Shown one piece after another: positions 1-7,182 of a stretch of DNA of 10,014 bases. The position numbers were made by a program, and so were the translations under genes. Position 1 is the first letter of the stretch. Each line of letters opens with the position of its first letter. The notes beneath the pieces are model-generated. The model saw nothing but the letters and a program-made list of their open reading frames with translations, was not told the origin of the DNA and ran no database searches. The DNA lies in assembly GCA_031283145.1 (NCBI GenBank), contig JAITCJ010000120.1:1-10014 (forward strand). Direction: 5' to 3'. This DNA comes from Holophagales bacterium (lineage in GTDB: Bacteria; Acidobacteriota; Holophagae; Holophagales; Holophagaceae).

Positions 1-79
1 GCTTTCCTAGAAGCTGCTTTACAGGAAATCTTTTGGTTGGTTCGAGTCTCGTTTGTGTTGCGCTTCAAGTTGATTGAAT
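1..79 (-). repeat. Dispersed intergenic repeat, copy A (cut by the window edge)
   Basis: Read on the minus strand, positions 61 to 1 align without gaps to 7115-7175. I count 48 identical bases of 61, including the exact 13-mer GCAACACAAACGA at 61-49 (7115-7127 in the other copy). Weaker similarity continues to about position 79. Mismatches fall evenly over the three codon positions, so this looks like a non-coding repeat rather than a duplicated gene. The copy runs off the left edge, at the point where the other two copies are followed by palindromes. It is inverted relative to copies B and C. Confidence 0.75.
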
Positions 80-133
80 ATATATGTCGCGTAAAAACAG
101 CGCGGATTCTTGCGTCAAACACCAATATTTTTA

Positions 134-147
134 GGGGGGGGGGGGGG
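134..147. repeat. Homopolymer of 14 G
   Basis: There is an unbroken run of 14 G on the plus strand, 56 bases beyond the stop codon of the lipoprotein gene. Runs of this length are prone to slippage and, in some bacteria, cause phase variation in promoters or coding regions. No gene in the window is placed so that a length change would clearly matter. A target to the left of the window is possible. The exact length may also be uncertain because sequencers miscount such runs. Confidence 0.9.
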
Positions 148-203
148 AAGAATCATGCCAATTTCTCCAAAAAACATAGTATAAATTTATTCATGATTGG
201 TTG

Positions 204-803
204 TCAATACTCCACGCGCACACTTGCGGTAGCGTTTGGCTGTCCGTCTGTCTGGGCTGTGGCGATTACATGGTAGTACCCAGGTCTGGAAGGCGCCGAA
301 TAGAGGCCGGTCTGGGAAATTGAGCCGCCGTCCGACTCGTCAACGCTCCACTGAATTTTGGCGGAATCAATGCCTTTTACTTTCACGTTAAAGGCATATG
401 TCTCCCCCGGAGCCAACTTGACCGAAGCAGGCTCTATTACAACTTGCGGCTGAACAAGAATTACCTGTACCGCTCTGACCTTTTGACCATTTGCCCTCAC
501 GGCTCTGGCTATGACGCGGTAGGTCCCCGCGTAAGGCGGCGCCAGGTAAGTAACTTGGTGGCCGGTCGTCCGCATGAGAGAACCGCCTTCGAGTTCCAGC
601 ACTTCCCATTCCGGCGGGTCGTTTAAGACCTCCGTGGCCTGAGCGGTCAATGAAATCCTCTCGCCAACTTTGATGATTGAAGTAGCCGTTTCAATATAAA
701 GCACTTCTTCGTTGGAAGATGCGCAAGCAGTCAGCAGCAAAGCAAAAACAAGACAATACCTGGCTGAATACTTTTTGGGTTTGTCAAATAAAAAATAACG
801 CAA
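204..803 (-). CDS. Lipoprotein with two Ig-like (BIG2-type) repeats
   Basis: This is a predicted 199-residue exported lipoprotein of unknown role. The N-terminus has a basic segment (KPKKYSAR), a hydrophobic stretch and a lipobox LTAC with the lipidated cysteine at residue 27. The mature part holds two beta-sandwich-like repeats, about residues 35-115 and 120-199. Each has the pattern W-x-V, GG-S, Y-x-AP, G-x-Y-x-V-x-A-x-A that is common in bacterial Ig-like cell-surface domains. No catalytic domain is visible, so a structural or adhesion role is an inference. The start is TTG at 803-801, chosen because GAGAGG lies five bases upstream and the lipoprotein signal begins there. It is the last gene of the trigger factor–YbaK–lipoprotein run, 50 bases after YbaK. 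Confidence 0.85.
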   Translation of the reverse strand: MRYFLFDKPKKYSARYCLVFALLLTACASSNEEVLYIETATSIIKVGERISLTAQATEVLNDPPEWEVLELEGGSLMRTTGHQVTYLAPPYAGTYRVIARAVRANGQKVRAVQVILVQPQVVIEPASVKLAPGETYAFNVKVKGIDSAKIQWSVDESDGGSISQTGLYSAPSRPGYYHVIATAQTDGQPNATASVRVEY

Positions 804-808
804 AATAA

Positions 809-814
809 CCTCTC
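809..814 (-). promoter_or_regulatory. Ribosome-binding site that fixes the TTG start of the lipoprotein
   Basis: On the minus strand GAGAGG sits five bases before the TTG at 803-801. The same GAGAGG word precedes the ATG of the FYDLN gene, so it is a normal binding site in this genome and supports the non-ATG start. Confidence 0.6.
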
Positions 815-853
815 TTCACGGTTTTGAAGTGTCTTAACAGAGTTTATGGTTCC

Positions 854-1339
854 TTAAAGTGTCATTTTACCGGTTTGAACCAACGCGGGAGTTAATAATC
901 GCCGGACGTCCGCAGGGGCCATGCCGACCAGAAAGCCCTTTGAACCGCCGTTTATATAGATTTTTGGCAAATCCAGAATAGACTGCTCCATATACACAGG
1001 CATTGTCTTGCGTGTGCCAAACGGGCTGGTGCCTCCAACCTGATAACCGCTGTGCTTATCGGCCACAGCCGGTTTGCATAGGGTTATAGCTTTACAGCCT
1101 GTGAGACGCGCCAGGGTTTTGGCGCTGACTTCCATATCCCCGTGCATTAAAACAACCAGGGGACGGGCATTCTCGTCCTCCATTATCAGTGTCTTAATAA
1201 CCGAATGTTCATCAACGCCTAGTTCCTGAGCTGAAACACTTGTACCGCCGTGATCTTCGTAGCGGTACAAGTGTTCTGTAAAATCCACGCTTTCGGCTCT
1301 GAGGAGCCGTGTTGCCGGAGTTGAAGGAAACTTGGACAA
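854..1339 (-). CDS. ybaK: YbaK/EbsC-family Cys-tRNA(Pro) deacylase
   Basis: This is a 161-residue cytoplasmic protein of the YbaK/ProX superfamily, whose members remove cysteine wrongly loaded on tRNA(Pro) by prolyl-tRNA synthetase. Family marks are the conserved lysine in the V-I-K-T-L segment (Lys49), the GYQVGGTSPFG signature at 98-108, the conserved I-Y-I-N-G-G-S-K-G-F segment near 127-136, and the APAD motif at 141-144. Length is normal for a stand-alone domain. The start is TTG at 1339; an in-frame stop lies only a few codons upstream, no ATG is available near the N-terminus, and I see no good ribosome-binding site. Translation may therefore be coupled to trigger factor, which ends 27 bases upstream. 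The exact start is less certain than the identity. Confidence 0.9.
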   Translation of the reverse strand: MSKFPSTPATRLLRAESVDFTEHLYRYEDHGGTSVSAQELGVDEHSVIKTLIMEDENARPLVVLMHGDMEVSAKTLARLTGCKAITLCKPAVADKHSGYQVGGTSPFGTRKTMPVYMEQSILDLPKIYINGGSKGFLVGMAPADVRRLLTPALVQTGKMTL

Positions 1340-1366
1340 AGCGTTTAATAAATTTAATGAATTTAC

Positions 1367-3130
1367 TTAACTTTCAGATTCGGCTTTTTTGCGGCCACGC
1401 TTTGGTTTTGCCTCGTTTTCCGATACGGCGTCATCGGAATCGGAAGCTGCGGTTTTCCTGGGGCTGCTCTTGGATACGGCTTTTTTCGGCGCTTCTTCTG
1501 TTTCAGGCTCTTTTGGCGCGGCGGCCTTTGTCCTCCTGGCACTGCTCTTTACGCTTGCCGCAGACGCTTCTTTAAGTGGGGCTTCATCTGTTTCAAGTGT
1601 CTCCTCCACAGCGGCTGGGGCATTCTTGGACTCGCTCTCAGCGCTCTCAGGGATCACCGTGGAGGCTGTTTTAGTCGGTTCTTCTTCTATTGCCAATGGT
1701 TCCGGCGCCGCAGCTTCTTCAGCGGGTTTGATGGCTTCGGGGCCTCCGCCTTCCTGCTCCTCAAAATCTCCGCCCTCAAGTCCTCCGGCGTCGAAACGAA
1801 CTTGAGCAATACCTTCCTCGCGGCGGCGTTCCACTTCCAACAGTTCGGCGTATGCTGCCGTATCAAGCAGTTCTTCAGTAATAGCGGCGGTTTTCAGAAG
1901 CATGTCAAAGATCTTTTCCGTGCGCACTCTGCCGCGAATTTCTGTCGCGGCGCCATGTTTTTCGAAATCAGCTTTGATATTTTCAAAAGAGCGGGTCGTC
2001 TTGGTCTCTTCCATCCATTTGCGAATTTCACTGTCAATTTCCTCATCAGAAACCTGAATGTCTTCGGCGTTTCCAAGAGCTTGCAGTAAATAGCCGCTGC
2101 GCACCGCGCGTTCCGCGTCAACAAGGCGATGTCTGCGGTATTCAGCCCAGTTGACTCGCTTGCTGCTGATGTCGCGCTGGGATAGTTTTTCTGAGAACTC
2201 GCGGCAGTAGTCGTCCAACTGTAAATTGATCATGCTGGATGGTACTTCAAAGTTAGATGCGTCAAGCAGTTGATCTAAAAGATCGCTTTGAAGACGGGCC
2301 ATTGCGTCGCGTTCAGCTTCTTCTTCATAAACTCTGCGAATTTGTTCCCTGAGCGCTTCCAGACTTTCGCACTTGCTCTCGTCTTTTGCGAATTCATCAT
2401 TGAGTTCAGGCAAAACCTCAGCGTTAATTGCTGTGACCATAACTTCGTAATTGACTTGCTTGCCGGCTAACCCGCGATCTTTGTCATCTTCAGAGAACTG
2501 AATCGTGAATTTTTTAATTTCATCTGCTTTCAAACCCAGGAGTTCTCGGTCAAAGGGCTTGCCTTCCTCAAGCTGAATTTCTTGATCATGTAAATGCCTG
2601 GGTTTCATCCCCTGTGGTTTTACTTTGAGTTCCATAGATACTATGTGTCCGATTTCCGCGCCGCCCTCGACTGGAACGAGGCGAGCGGCTTTATTGCGCA
2701 TCGTTTCAAGGATTTCGCTGATGTTTTCATCATCAACGCGGCGCTTTTTCTTCACCAGGACGGCGCTTTTGTAATCAGGCAATCTGACCTCAGGAGCAAC
2801 GTCAAACTGAAGCTTGATCTTGCCTTCGGCTCCTTCGCGCAATTCCGCTTTTTCAACGGCCGGACGAGAGATGGGCTGAAGTCCGATTGAGGATATAGCA
2901 TCCCAGAAGTGGCTTTCTATCAGTTTTTCTGAAACTTCCCTGTTGATTTCGTGCTGAAATTTTGAAATCAGAATGCTCTTGGGGGTCTTGCCGGGTCTGA
3001 AACCAGGTAATTTAACTTTAGGAGTTATATCGGCGATAGCCGCTCCAAATGCTTTTTCCACCAGCGGCGCCGGAAAAATGATTTCCACCGACTTACGGGT
3101 GGCCGAATTGTGCGTGAGCGTGACCTGCAT
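1367..3130 (-). CDS. tig: Trigger factor with a long charged C-terminal tail
   Basis: This is the ribosome-associated chaperone that binds nascent chains at the exit tunnel. The 587-residue product has an N-terminal ribosome-docking domain with the signature GFRPGK at 43-48, an FKBP-like prolyl isomerase region about 155-235, and an alpha-helical chaperone region about 240-435. Trigger factors usually end near 430-450 residues. Here about 140 extra residues follow: low complexity, rich in Ala, Glu, Ser, Lys and Pro, acidic at first and then mixed with basic clusters (ARRTK, SPRKT), ending in KPKRGRKK near 575-582, which resembles an AT-hook. The ATG at 3130 is chosen because AGGAG lies five bases upstream and the protein aligns from its first residue. 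A longer frame back to 3223 is a read-through of the tRNA-Leu gene. Confidence 0.95.
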   Translation of the reverse strand: MQVTLTHNSATRKSVEIIFPAPLVEKAFGAAIADITPKVKLPGFRPGKTPKSILISKFQHEINREVSEKLIESHFWDAISSIGLQPISRPAVEKAELREGAEGKIKLQFDVAPEVRLPDYKSAVLVKKKRRVDDENISEILETMRNKAARLVPVEGGAEIGHIVSMELKVKPQGMKPRHLHDQEIQLEEGKPFDRELLGLKADEIKKFTIQFSEDDKDRGLAGKQVNYEVMVTAINAEVLPELNDEFAKDESKCESLEALREQIRRVYEEEAERDAMARLQSDLLDQLLDASNFEVPSSMINLQLDDYCREFSEKLSQRDISSKRVNWAEYRRHRLVDAERAVRSGYLLQALGNAEDIQVSDEEIDSEIRKWMEETKTTRSFENIKADFEKHGAATEIRGRVRTEKIFDMLLKTAAITEELLDTAAYAELLEVERRREEGIAQVRFDAGGLEGGDFEEQEGGGPEAIKPAEEAAAPEPLAIEEEPTKTASTVIPESAESESKNAPAAVEETLETDEAPLKEASAASVKSSARRTKAAAPKEPETEEAPKKAVSKSSPRKTAASDSDDAVSENEAKPKRGRKKAESES

Positions 3131-3135
3131 GGGTA

Positions 3136-3140
3136 CTCCT
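3136..3140 (-). promoter_or_regulatory. tig: Ribosome-binding site that fixes the trigger factor start
   Basis: AGGAG on the minus strand lies five bases before the ATG at 3130-3128. It decides between this start and a 31-codon longer frame that would run into the tRNA-Leu gene. Confidence 0.8.
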
Positions 3141-3193
3141 GAAAGCGCGTATCCTTGGAAATGACCAGATAAAAATTGAGTTGTGTATTCATC

Positions 3194-3278
3194 TGGTGCG
3201 AACGGTGGGACTCGAACCCACACGGTATTACCCGCTGGAACCTAAATCCAGTGCGTCTGCCAGTTCCGCCACGTTCGC
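3194..3278 (-). tRNA. tRNA-Leu (anticodon UAG)
   Basis: The gene folds into a class II tRNA of 85 bases. The acceptor stem is GCGAACG with CGTTCGC. The anticodon stem is CTGGA/TCCAG around the loop TTTAGGT, which gives anticodon TAG (reads CUA and possibly other CUN codons). A long variable arm CGGGTAATACCG is typical of tRNA-Leu. The T arm is GTGGG-TTCGAGT-CCCAC. The discriminator A is followed by an encoded CCA (3196-3194). It lies 30 bases after tRNA-Arg and 63 bases before trigger factor, so the three may share a transcript. Confidence 0.97.
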
Positions 3279-3308
3279 TCAAGTTGTCAAAAATCAAATA
3301 ATCGTTCC

Positions 3309-3385
3309 TGGTGCGCCCGGAGCGACTCGAACGCCCGACACCCAGGTTCGAAGCCTGATGCTCTATCCAACTGAGCTACGGGCGC
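3309..3385 (-). tRNA. tRNA-Arg (anticodon UCG)
   Basis: This is a 77-base tRNA with acceptor stem GCGCCCG/CGGGCGC, D stem GCTC/GAGC, anticodon loop CTTCGAA giving anticodon TCG (reads CGA), T arm GGGCG-TTCGAGT-CGCTC, and an encoded CCA (3311-3309). A possible -10 box TAAAAT lies on the minus strand at 3405-3400, 15 bases before the tRNA 5' end. I see no good -35 match at the usual distance, so the promoter is only suggested. Confidence 0.97.
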
Positions 3386-3478
3386 GCACAGAATTTTCCA
3401 TTTTACCCTAAAACGTAAAAATATTCGAGAGCTTTTCGCTGTTTGATAGTGCCGCGCGCCACTGCTCCAAGCCGTCTG

Positions 3479-4420
3479 TCAAATTTTGTTCAGGCACCAC
3501 GCGTCGCTGATGGAGTTTTCATACAGCCGTTCCATACAGGCGTCGCATTCCAGTAATTCTGCCGCTCGCTGCCATTCATTGCCCAGGTTTGTGACGATTA
3601 AGCCCGGGTCGTCAGTACCCAGAGCGCATCTGACGCCGGCGTCCATCATGGTTTTGAGCGGATGACGCGCAAGTTCCGGCACCAGCGCCAAATTAGAAGT
3701 AATACACACATCTACGGCTATCTTTTTTTCCGCCAGTAATTCAAGTATGGACGGGTCTTCCGCCGCCCTGACCGCATGGACAATCCTGTTTAAGTGAGCT
3801 TCCTCTATGGCTTCCCTGATATTTGAGGCGGGGCCGTTTTCCCCGGCATGCGCGGCGCAGCGCAGCCCCAAGGCTCTGGCGCGGTCAAATACAGGCGCCC
3901 ACTGCCTGAATGGAACTCTCTCCAACCCCCCTGTGGAAAAACCCGCCACAAAGGGCGGAAGGTCGTTAGCCACCAAATCTAAAAGCGTATGGCCGTTTTC
4001 AATCCCAAAATTATTTACGGCGTCAAGTATTAAAACCACATTCACGCCTTGGGCATTGGCGTCCGCTATGCCTTGTTCAATCCCTTTCCAGAGTTCATCC
4101 AATTTCAAAACTTTCCTGTCAACGACAAGCGTTTGAGGTGAACACCACAAATCAACGCCGCTTGGGCCATCGCCATTTGCCGGAATCCGCCCCACAACAG
4201 CGTTGACCGCGCTCCTGACGGCGTCAGCGGATGTGAGCAAGTCGGTAATGAAGAAGAAAGACTCTATGAAAGATGTAAAAGGCACGGCTTCGCCCCGCCA
4301 AAGAGCTTCAAGGGAGTCTGGAACAGACGACGCGGCATGACTCCGCACCCAATCAGGGTCAAGCGAACCCTCCAGGTGTACATGGCGATCAATTCGGGTT
4401 GGCCGAACTTTAGAAAACAT
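3479..4420 (-). CDS. Adenosine deaminase-family metal-dependent purine deaminase
   Basis: This is a 313-residue cytoplasmic TIM-barrel amidohydrolase of the adenosine/adenine/AMP deaminase family, which hydrolyses the 6-amino group of purines. Family metal ligands and catalytic residues appear in order: HVH (His13, His15) in DRHVHLEGSL, HAGE at 191-194 with the catalytic Glu194, His215 in RIVHAV, and the TDDP signature with Asp270-Asp271. The S-N pair of the family motif is kept at 242-243. Differences from classical adenosine deaminase are the usual R-I-G-H-G replaced by R-I-V-H-A, and the GxDLxGxE segment replaced by GFSTGGLE at 160-167. The substrate is therefore uncertain. The ATG is five bases after the stop of the FYDLN gene and has only a weak ribosome-binding site, which suggests translational coupling. 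Confidence 0.85.
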   Translation of the reverse strand: MFSKVRPTRIDRHVHLEGSLDPDWVRSHAASSVPDSLEALWRGEAVPFTSFIESFFFITDLLTSADAVRSAVNAVVGRIPANGDGPSGVDLWCSPQTLVVDRKVLKLDELWKGIEQGIADANAQGVNVVLILDAVNNFGIENGHTLLDLVANDLPPFVAGFSTGGLERVPFRQWAPVFDRARALGLRCAAHAGENGPASNIREAIEEAHLNRIVHAVRAAEDPSILELLAEKKIAVDVCITSNLALVPELARHPLKTMMDAGVRCALGTDDPGLIVTNLGNEWQRAAELLECDACMERLYENSISDAWCLNKI

Positions 4421-4425
4421 CGTGC

Positions 4426-4719
4426 TTACTCGTCATAATCGTCCATCTTGAGGTCGCCAGGATCAACGCCCTCCGCGCGGACACCGGAGATGCCAAAGCT
4501 CTCTTCCAAGCCGTCTTCGCTGATAATTTCAGCTTCATGCTCTCCGCCAAGCTCGTCTTCTATATGTACAACAGACTTTTCTTTCTTAACGGCTTTGGGC
4601 TTGGATGGGGCGTTCTTCTGATTAGACGCGCACTTTGGGCAAATAGCCTCCGGCTTTAAAAAGTCGTAGAACTTCGCCCCGCAGGAATAACAAATCCATT
4701 TTTTCCCTAATTTTGCCAT
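4426..4719 (-). CDS. FYDLN-acid (TIGR02300-type) zinc-ribbon/acidic protein
   Basis: This 97-residue protein matches the conserved family named for its FYDLN motif and acidic tail. Its biochemical role is unknown. The N-terminus forms a zinc ribbon with Cys10-x2-Cys13 and Cys27-x2-Cys30. The family motif is read here as FYDFLKPE at 18-25. A lysine-rich linker (39-48) leads to a strongly acidic C-terminus ending DDYDE. The ATG at 4719 has GAGAGG six bases upstream, and a near-consensus promoter lies at 4801-4773, so this gene heads its own transcript. It is followed after five bases by the purine deaminase gene, which it probably shares a message with. Confidence 0.85.
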   Translation of the reverse strand: MAKLGKKWICYSCGAKFYDFLKPEAICPKCASNQKNAPSKPKAVKKEKSVVHIEDELGGEHEAEIISEDGLEESFGISGVRAEGVDPGDLKMDDYDE

Positions 4720-4772
4720 TCGTACCTCTCAATGGTGTTTAAGTGGGTTAATACAAAGACCCAAGTGAGAGG

Positions 4773-4801
4773 GTTATAACATGATTTAAAACTTATGTCA
4801 A
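4773..4801 (-). promoter_or_regulatory. Sigma70-type promoter of the FYDLN–deaminase operon
   Basis: On the minus strand TTGACA (4801-4796, perfect -35) is followed after exactly 17 bases by TATAAC (4778-4773, five of six match to the -10). Transcription should begin near A4766, leaving a leader of about 46 bases. The -35 box starts just nine bases beyond the stop codon of the upstream dehydrogenase gene. Confidence 0.8.
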
Positions 4802-4809
4802 CCCGCCAT

Positions 4810-5643
4810 TTACCAAATCCCGTTCATACTGCGCAACACATATTCCCAAATTGGCGCCGGAATTATTCTGTGGGCTATTTGCGCCCAAAAAGAGTCCGCT
4901 CCAATGACGACCCTGCGCGGAGGATGTTCGGCGTTCATAGCGTTGAATATTTTGACCGCGCAATCCTCCGCGCCCATCCCATGTTTCCCCGCGTAATCCT
5001 CGCGTCTGTTCGCGTAGTGTTCAATGGCCGACTGATACGCTGTACCGGCGACGCGCTCAGGCAGGTCGCCCCAAGCATGTTTAAGAGTTGCCCTGAATTC
5101 TGACTGAATGGCTCCAGGCTCTACGAGAATCACCGGTATCTGTTTGCCTATCTCTAAGCGCAGTGTCTCAGCTAACGCCACGACCGCGTGTTTACTGGCG
5201 TTATACGCCCCAGCCATCGGAATTGAGAGCCTGCCTAAAACAGACGCAACGTGAACTATGCGACCCTCTCCCTCCCCGCGCCGCCTGATTAGGGGCAAAA
5301 AGGCATTAGTTACAACTTGCAGACCAATGACGTTTGTTTCAAACTGCAAGCGCAATTCATCAGGGCGCAGCGCCTCCAGCGGCCCCATCTGCCCATAGCC
5401 GGCATTGTTGACAAGCGCGCGCAAAGGCAGGTCTTCTACAGCGCTGACAGCGGATTGAATGGAATCTGTATTTGTCACGTCCAGTCTGATTTTTCGCAGG
5501 TCATCGCCATCTTTTAAATCCGTAAGCGAGTTCAAATTCCTGGCCGTGGCTATGACGCCCCAGCCAAAATTCCGGCAGACGTCAACCAGCGCCCTCCCAA
5601 TGCCCGTCGAACACCCGGTAATCAAAACCCATTGCTGTGGCAT
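4810..5643 (-). CDS. Short-chain dehydrogenase/reductase (classical SDR)
   Basis: This is a 277-residue NAD(P)-dependent oxidoreductase with a Rossmann fold. Visible marks are the cofactor glycine motif TGCSTGIG (9-16), DV at 55-56, NNAG (79-82), the catalytic Ser134 in HVAS, Tyr147 and Lys151 in the YxxxK motif (YNASK), and PG at 176-177. Arg35 after the second strand (ATARN) suggests possible NADP preference, which is an inference. The substrate cannot be read from sequence. The ATG at 5643 has GGAG upstream and is 21 bases after the GH125 stop, so the two are probably cotranscribed. Whether they share a pathway is unknown. Confidence 0.93.
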   Translation of the reverse strand: MPQQWVLITGCSTGIGRALVDVCRNFGWGVIATARNLNSLTDLKDGDDLRKIRLDVTNTDSIQSAVSAVEDLPLRALVNNAGYGQMGPLEALRPDELRLQFETNVIGLQVVTNAFLPLIRRRGEGEGRIVHVASVLGRLSIPMAGAYNASKHAVVALAETLRLEIGKQIPVILVEPGAIQSEFRATLKHAWGDLPERVAGTAYQSAIEHYANRREDYAGKHGMGAEDCAVKIFNAMNAEHPPRRVVIGADSFWAQIAHRIIPAPIWEYVLRSMNGIW

Positions 5644-5664
5644 AACCGCTCCAAAAAAGTCAAA

Positions 5665-7050
5665 TTACTTCAATATCTCAGGCCATTTTTTGTGTACGTG
5701 CAATATAAATTCACCAAAAAAAGTATTCGCCCAGGCGAACCACTTGCGCGTAAAGTCATTTGGATCATCTTTGTCAAAGGCTTCGTGCATAAAGTAAGTC
5801 CCGGCATGTGTGGCGGCCAGCGTACGCAATACTTGACCCACTTCCGCCTTGTCCTTGGATGTGATCCCCTGGGCTATTAGCGCCAGATGCCATATCCTAT
5901 GGGCGTCGGCGTGGGGACTGCTGATACCCCTAGCTGCTCTTCCTTCGGCAAAATACGGATTGTCGGAACTCAGCGCGAAGCGCCGCGTTGCTTTATAGAT
6001 TAGGTCGTCAGCTTTGCACGCGCCTAAGTAAGGCAACGAGATGAGGCTGGGAAGGTTGGCGTCGTCCATCATCAACGCGTTTCCAAAGCCATCCACCTCA
6101 AAGGCCCATATCTTTCCGTACTTGGGGTGATTGACGATTGCGTGTTTGTACAGCGCTGTTTCAACTTCTTTGGCCAATTCTCTGGCATCGCGCGCCAAAT
6201 CAGGGTCTTTTGCCGGACCGTCAGCCAGTTCCGCCATCTGGCGCAAGCTGACCACGGCAAAGTGATTGGATGGCACCAGGAATAAAAACAGCGTCGCGTC
6301 ATCTGAGGGCCTGAAAGCGCTGGCTATCAGTCCGCACGGCTTCCACGGGTTCCCAAGACCCCCCTGAGCCAGGGTATCGTGCTGCCACGCTGTAGTCCTG
6401 CTGAACTTGTATGGATGCGGTCCCCTGCGGTCCCCCTTGCGCTGCTGCTCTTTGAAAGTACGTATCACTAATCGCATAGCCGTTTTCCAGCCACTGTCAA
6501 AAACTGATTCGTCCTTTGTGATTTTGTAATAACCGTAAGCCAGGCGAATAGGCCAACAGAGGCTATCCACTTCCCACTTGCGCTCGTGAAGTTCCGGCAG
6601 CATCACGGTGTGGTCTGTAATCCAATGGGATGTCCCGGGACCGTCGTTGAAAGCGTTGGCGTATGGGTCAATTTGAATACAATTCGTCTGACGGCGCACC
6701 AGTCCGGCTATCAGAGACTTCAGGGTTGTGTCTTGCGGAATCATCTCCAGGTAAGGCCATACCTGAGCCGTGCTGTCCCGCAGCCACATCGCGTTAATGT
6801 CGCCGGTGATCACAAAGGTATCTGGCATCCCGTCTTTTTCACCATGCGTAACAGTGGTATCCAGAGTGTTTGGGAAACATTGTTCAAACAGTCTGCCAAT
6901 CTCATGATTAGCGGCGGACTTGATTTCCCTGATTTTTTGCTCCACCGCCGGACTGATAAATTTTCGCTCCCTCGGCTCCGGGCGCACGGTTTGAGCGAGC
7001 GCCGGAAGCATCGCTAAAATCGTGATAAAAAAACAAATAGCGCGCGGCAT
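5665..7050 (-). CDS. Secreted GH125 exo-alpha-1,6-mannosidase
   Basis: This 461-residue protein belongs to glycoside hydrolase family 125 (formerly DUF1237), whose members release mannose from non-reducing alpha-1,6-linked mannosides by inversion. It begins with a signal peptide (hydrophobic 5-18, likely cut after ALA at 17-19) with no lipobox cysteine, so it acts in the periplasm or outside. Family segments are GDINAMWLRDSTAQ (83-96), KWEVDSLCWPI (158-168), SAFRPSDD (244-251), DDANLPSLISLPYL (329-342), MHEAF (421-425) and WFAWANTFFGE (437-447). The acid in FRPSDD and the Glu of MHEAF are candidate catalytic residues by family analogy. The ATG at 7050 has a strong GGAGG six bases upstream. 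A repeat copy and a palindrome lie upstream, between it and cinA. Confidence 0.93.
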   Translation of the reverse strand: MPRAICFFITILAMLPALAQTVRPEPRERKFISPAVEQKIREIKSAANHEIGRLFEQCFPNTLDTTVTHGEKDGMPDTFVITGDINAMWLRDSTAQVWPYLEMIPQDTTLKSLIAGLVRRQTNCIQIDPYANAFNDGPGTSHWITDHTVMLPELHERKWEVDSLCWPIRLAYGYYKITKDESVFDSGWKTAMRLVIRTFKEQQRKGDRRGPHPYKFSRTTAWQHDTLAQGGLGNPWKPCGLIASAFRPSDDATLFLFLVPSNHFAVVSLRQMAELADGPAKDPDLARDARELAKEVETALYKHAIVNHPKYGKIWAFEVDGFGNALMMDDANLPSLISLPYLGACKADDLIYKATRRFALSSDNPYFAEGRAARGISSPHADAHRIWHLALIAQGITSKDKAEVGQVLRTLAATHAGTYFMHEAFDKDDPNDFTRKWFAWANTFFGEFILHVHKKWPEILK

Positions 7051-7096
7051 TCTTGACCTCCAAATTTGTACATAGTTTGTAAAATCGCAAAAATTT

Positions 7097-7182
7097 AGTC
7101 AATTAACCTTAAAAGCAACACAAACGATGCTTGAACCAGCCTGAAAGTTTTCTGCAAAACAGCCTCTGGGAAAGCACTCTCA
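7097..7182 (+). repeat. Dispersed intergenic repeat, copy B
   Basis: Positions 7115-7175 match the reverse complement of 1-61 at 48 of 61 bases without gaps. Positions 7158-7182 match 9877-9901 at 22 of 25 bases, including the exact 12-mer AAAGCACTCTCA. The copy fills most of the gap between cinA and the GH125 gene and directly abuts a 46-base palindrome at 7181-7226. No reading frame is conserved across the copies. Confidence 0.75.

Noticed and set aside
35..50. GGTTCGAGTC in repeat copy A, resembling a tRNA T-loop.
   Set aside because: The flanking bases do not form a T stem and no acceptor or anticodon arm is present; it is part of the repeat.
151..198. Inverted repeat AATCATG (151-157) and CATGATT (192-198) after the lipoprotein gene.
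   Set aside because: It has seven AT-rich pairs around a loop of more than 30 bases and no T-run, which is too weak to call a terminator.
1389..1805. Plus-strand open frame of 138 codons rich in Ala and Ser.
   Set aside because: It is the antisense shadow of the low-complexity tail of trigger factor and has no recognisable domain.
3131..3223. Longer trigger factor start that adds 31 residues beginning MWVRVPPFAP.
   Set aside because: That segment is translated tRNA-Leu sequence, and the internal ATG at 3130 has a good ribosome-binding site and matches the family N-terminus.
4725..4772. CCTCTCA (4766-4772) complementary to TGAGAGG (4725-4731), which contains the ribosome-binding site of the FYDLN gene, suggesting an RNA thermometer or switch.
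   Set aside because: CCTCTC directly follows the -10 box on the minus strand and lies before the predicted start of transcription at A4766, so the blocking arm would mostly not be in the RNA.
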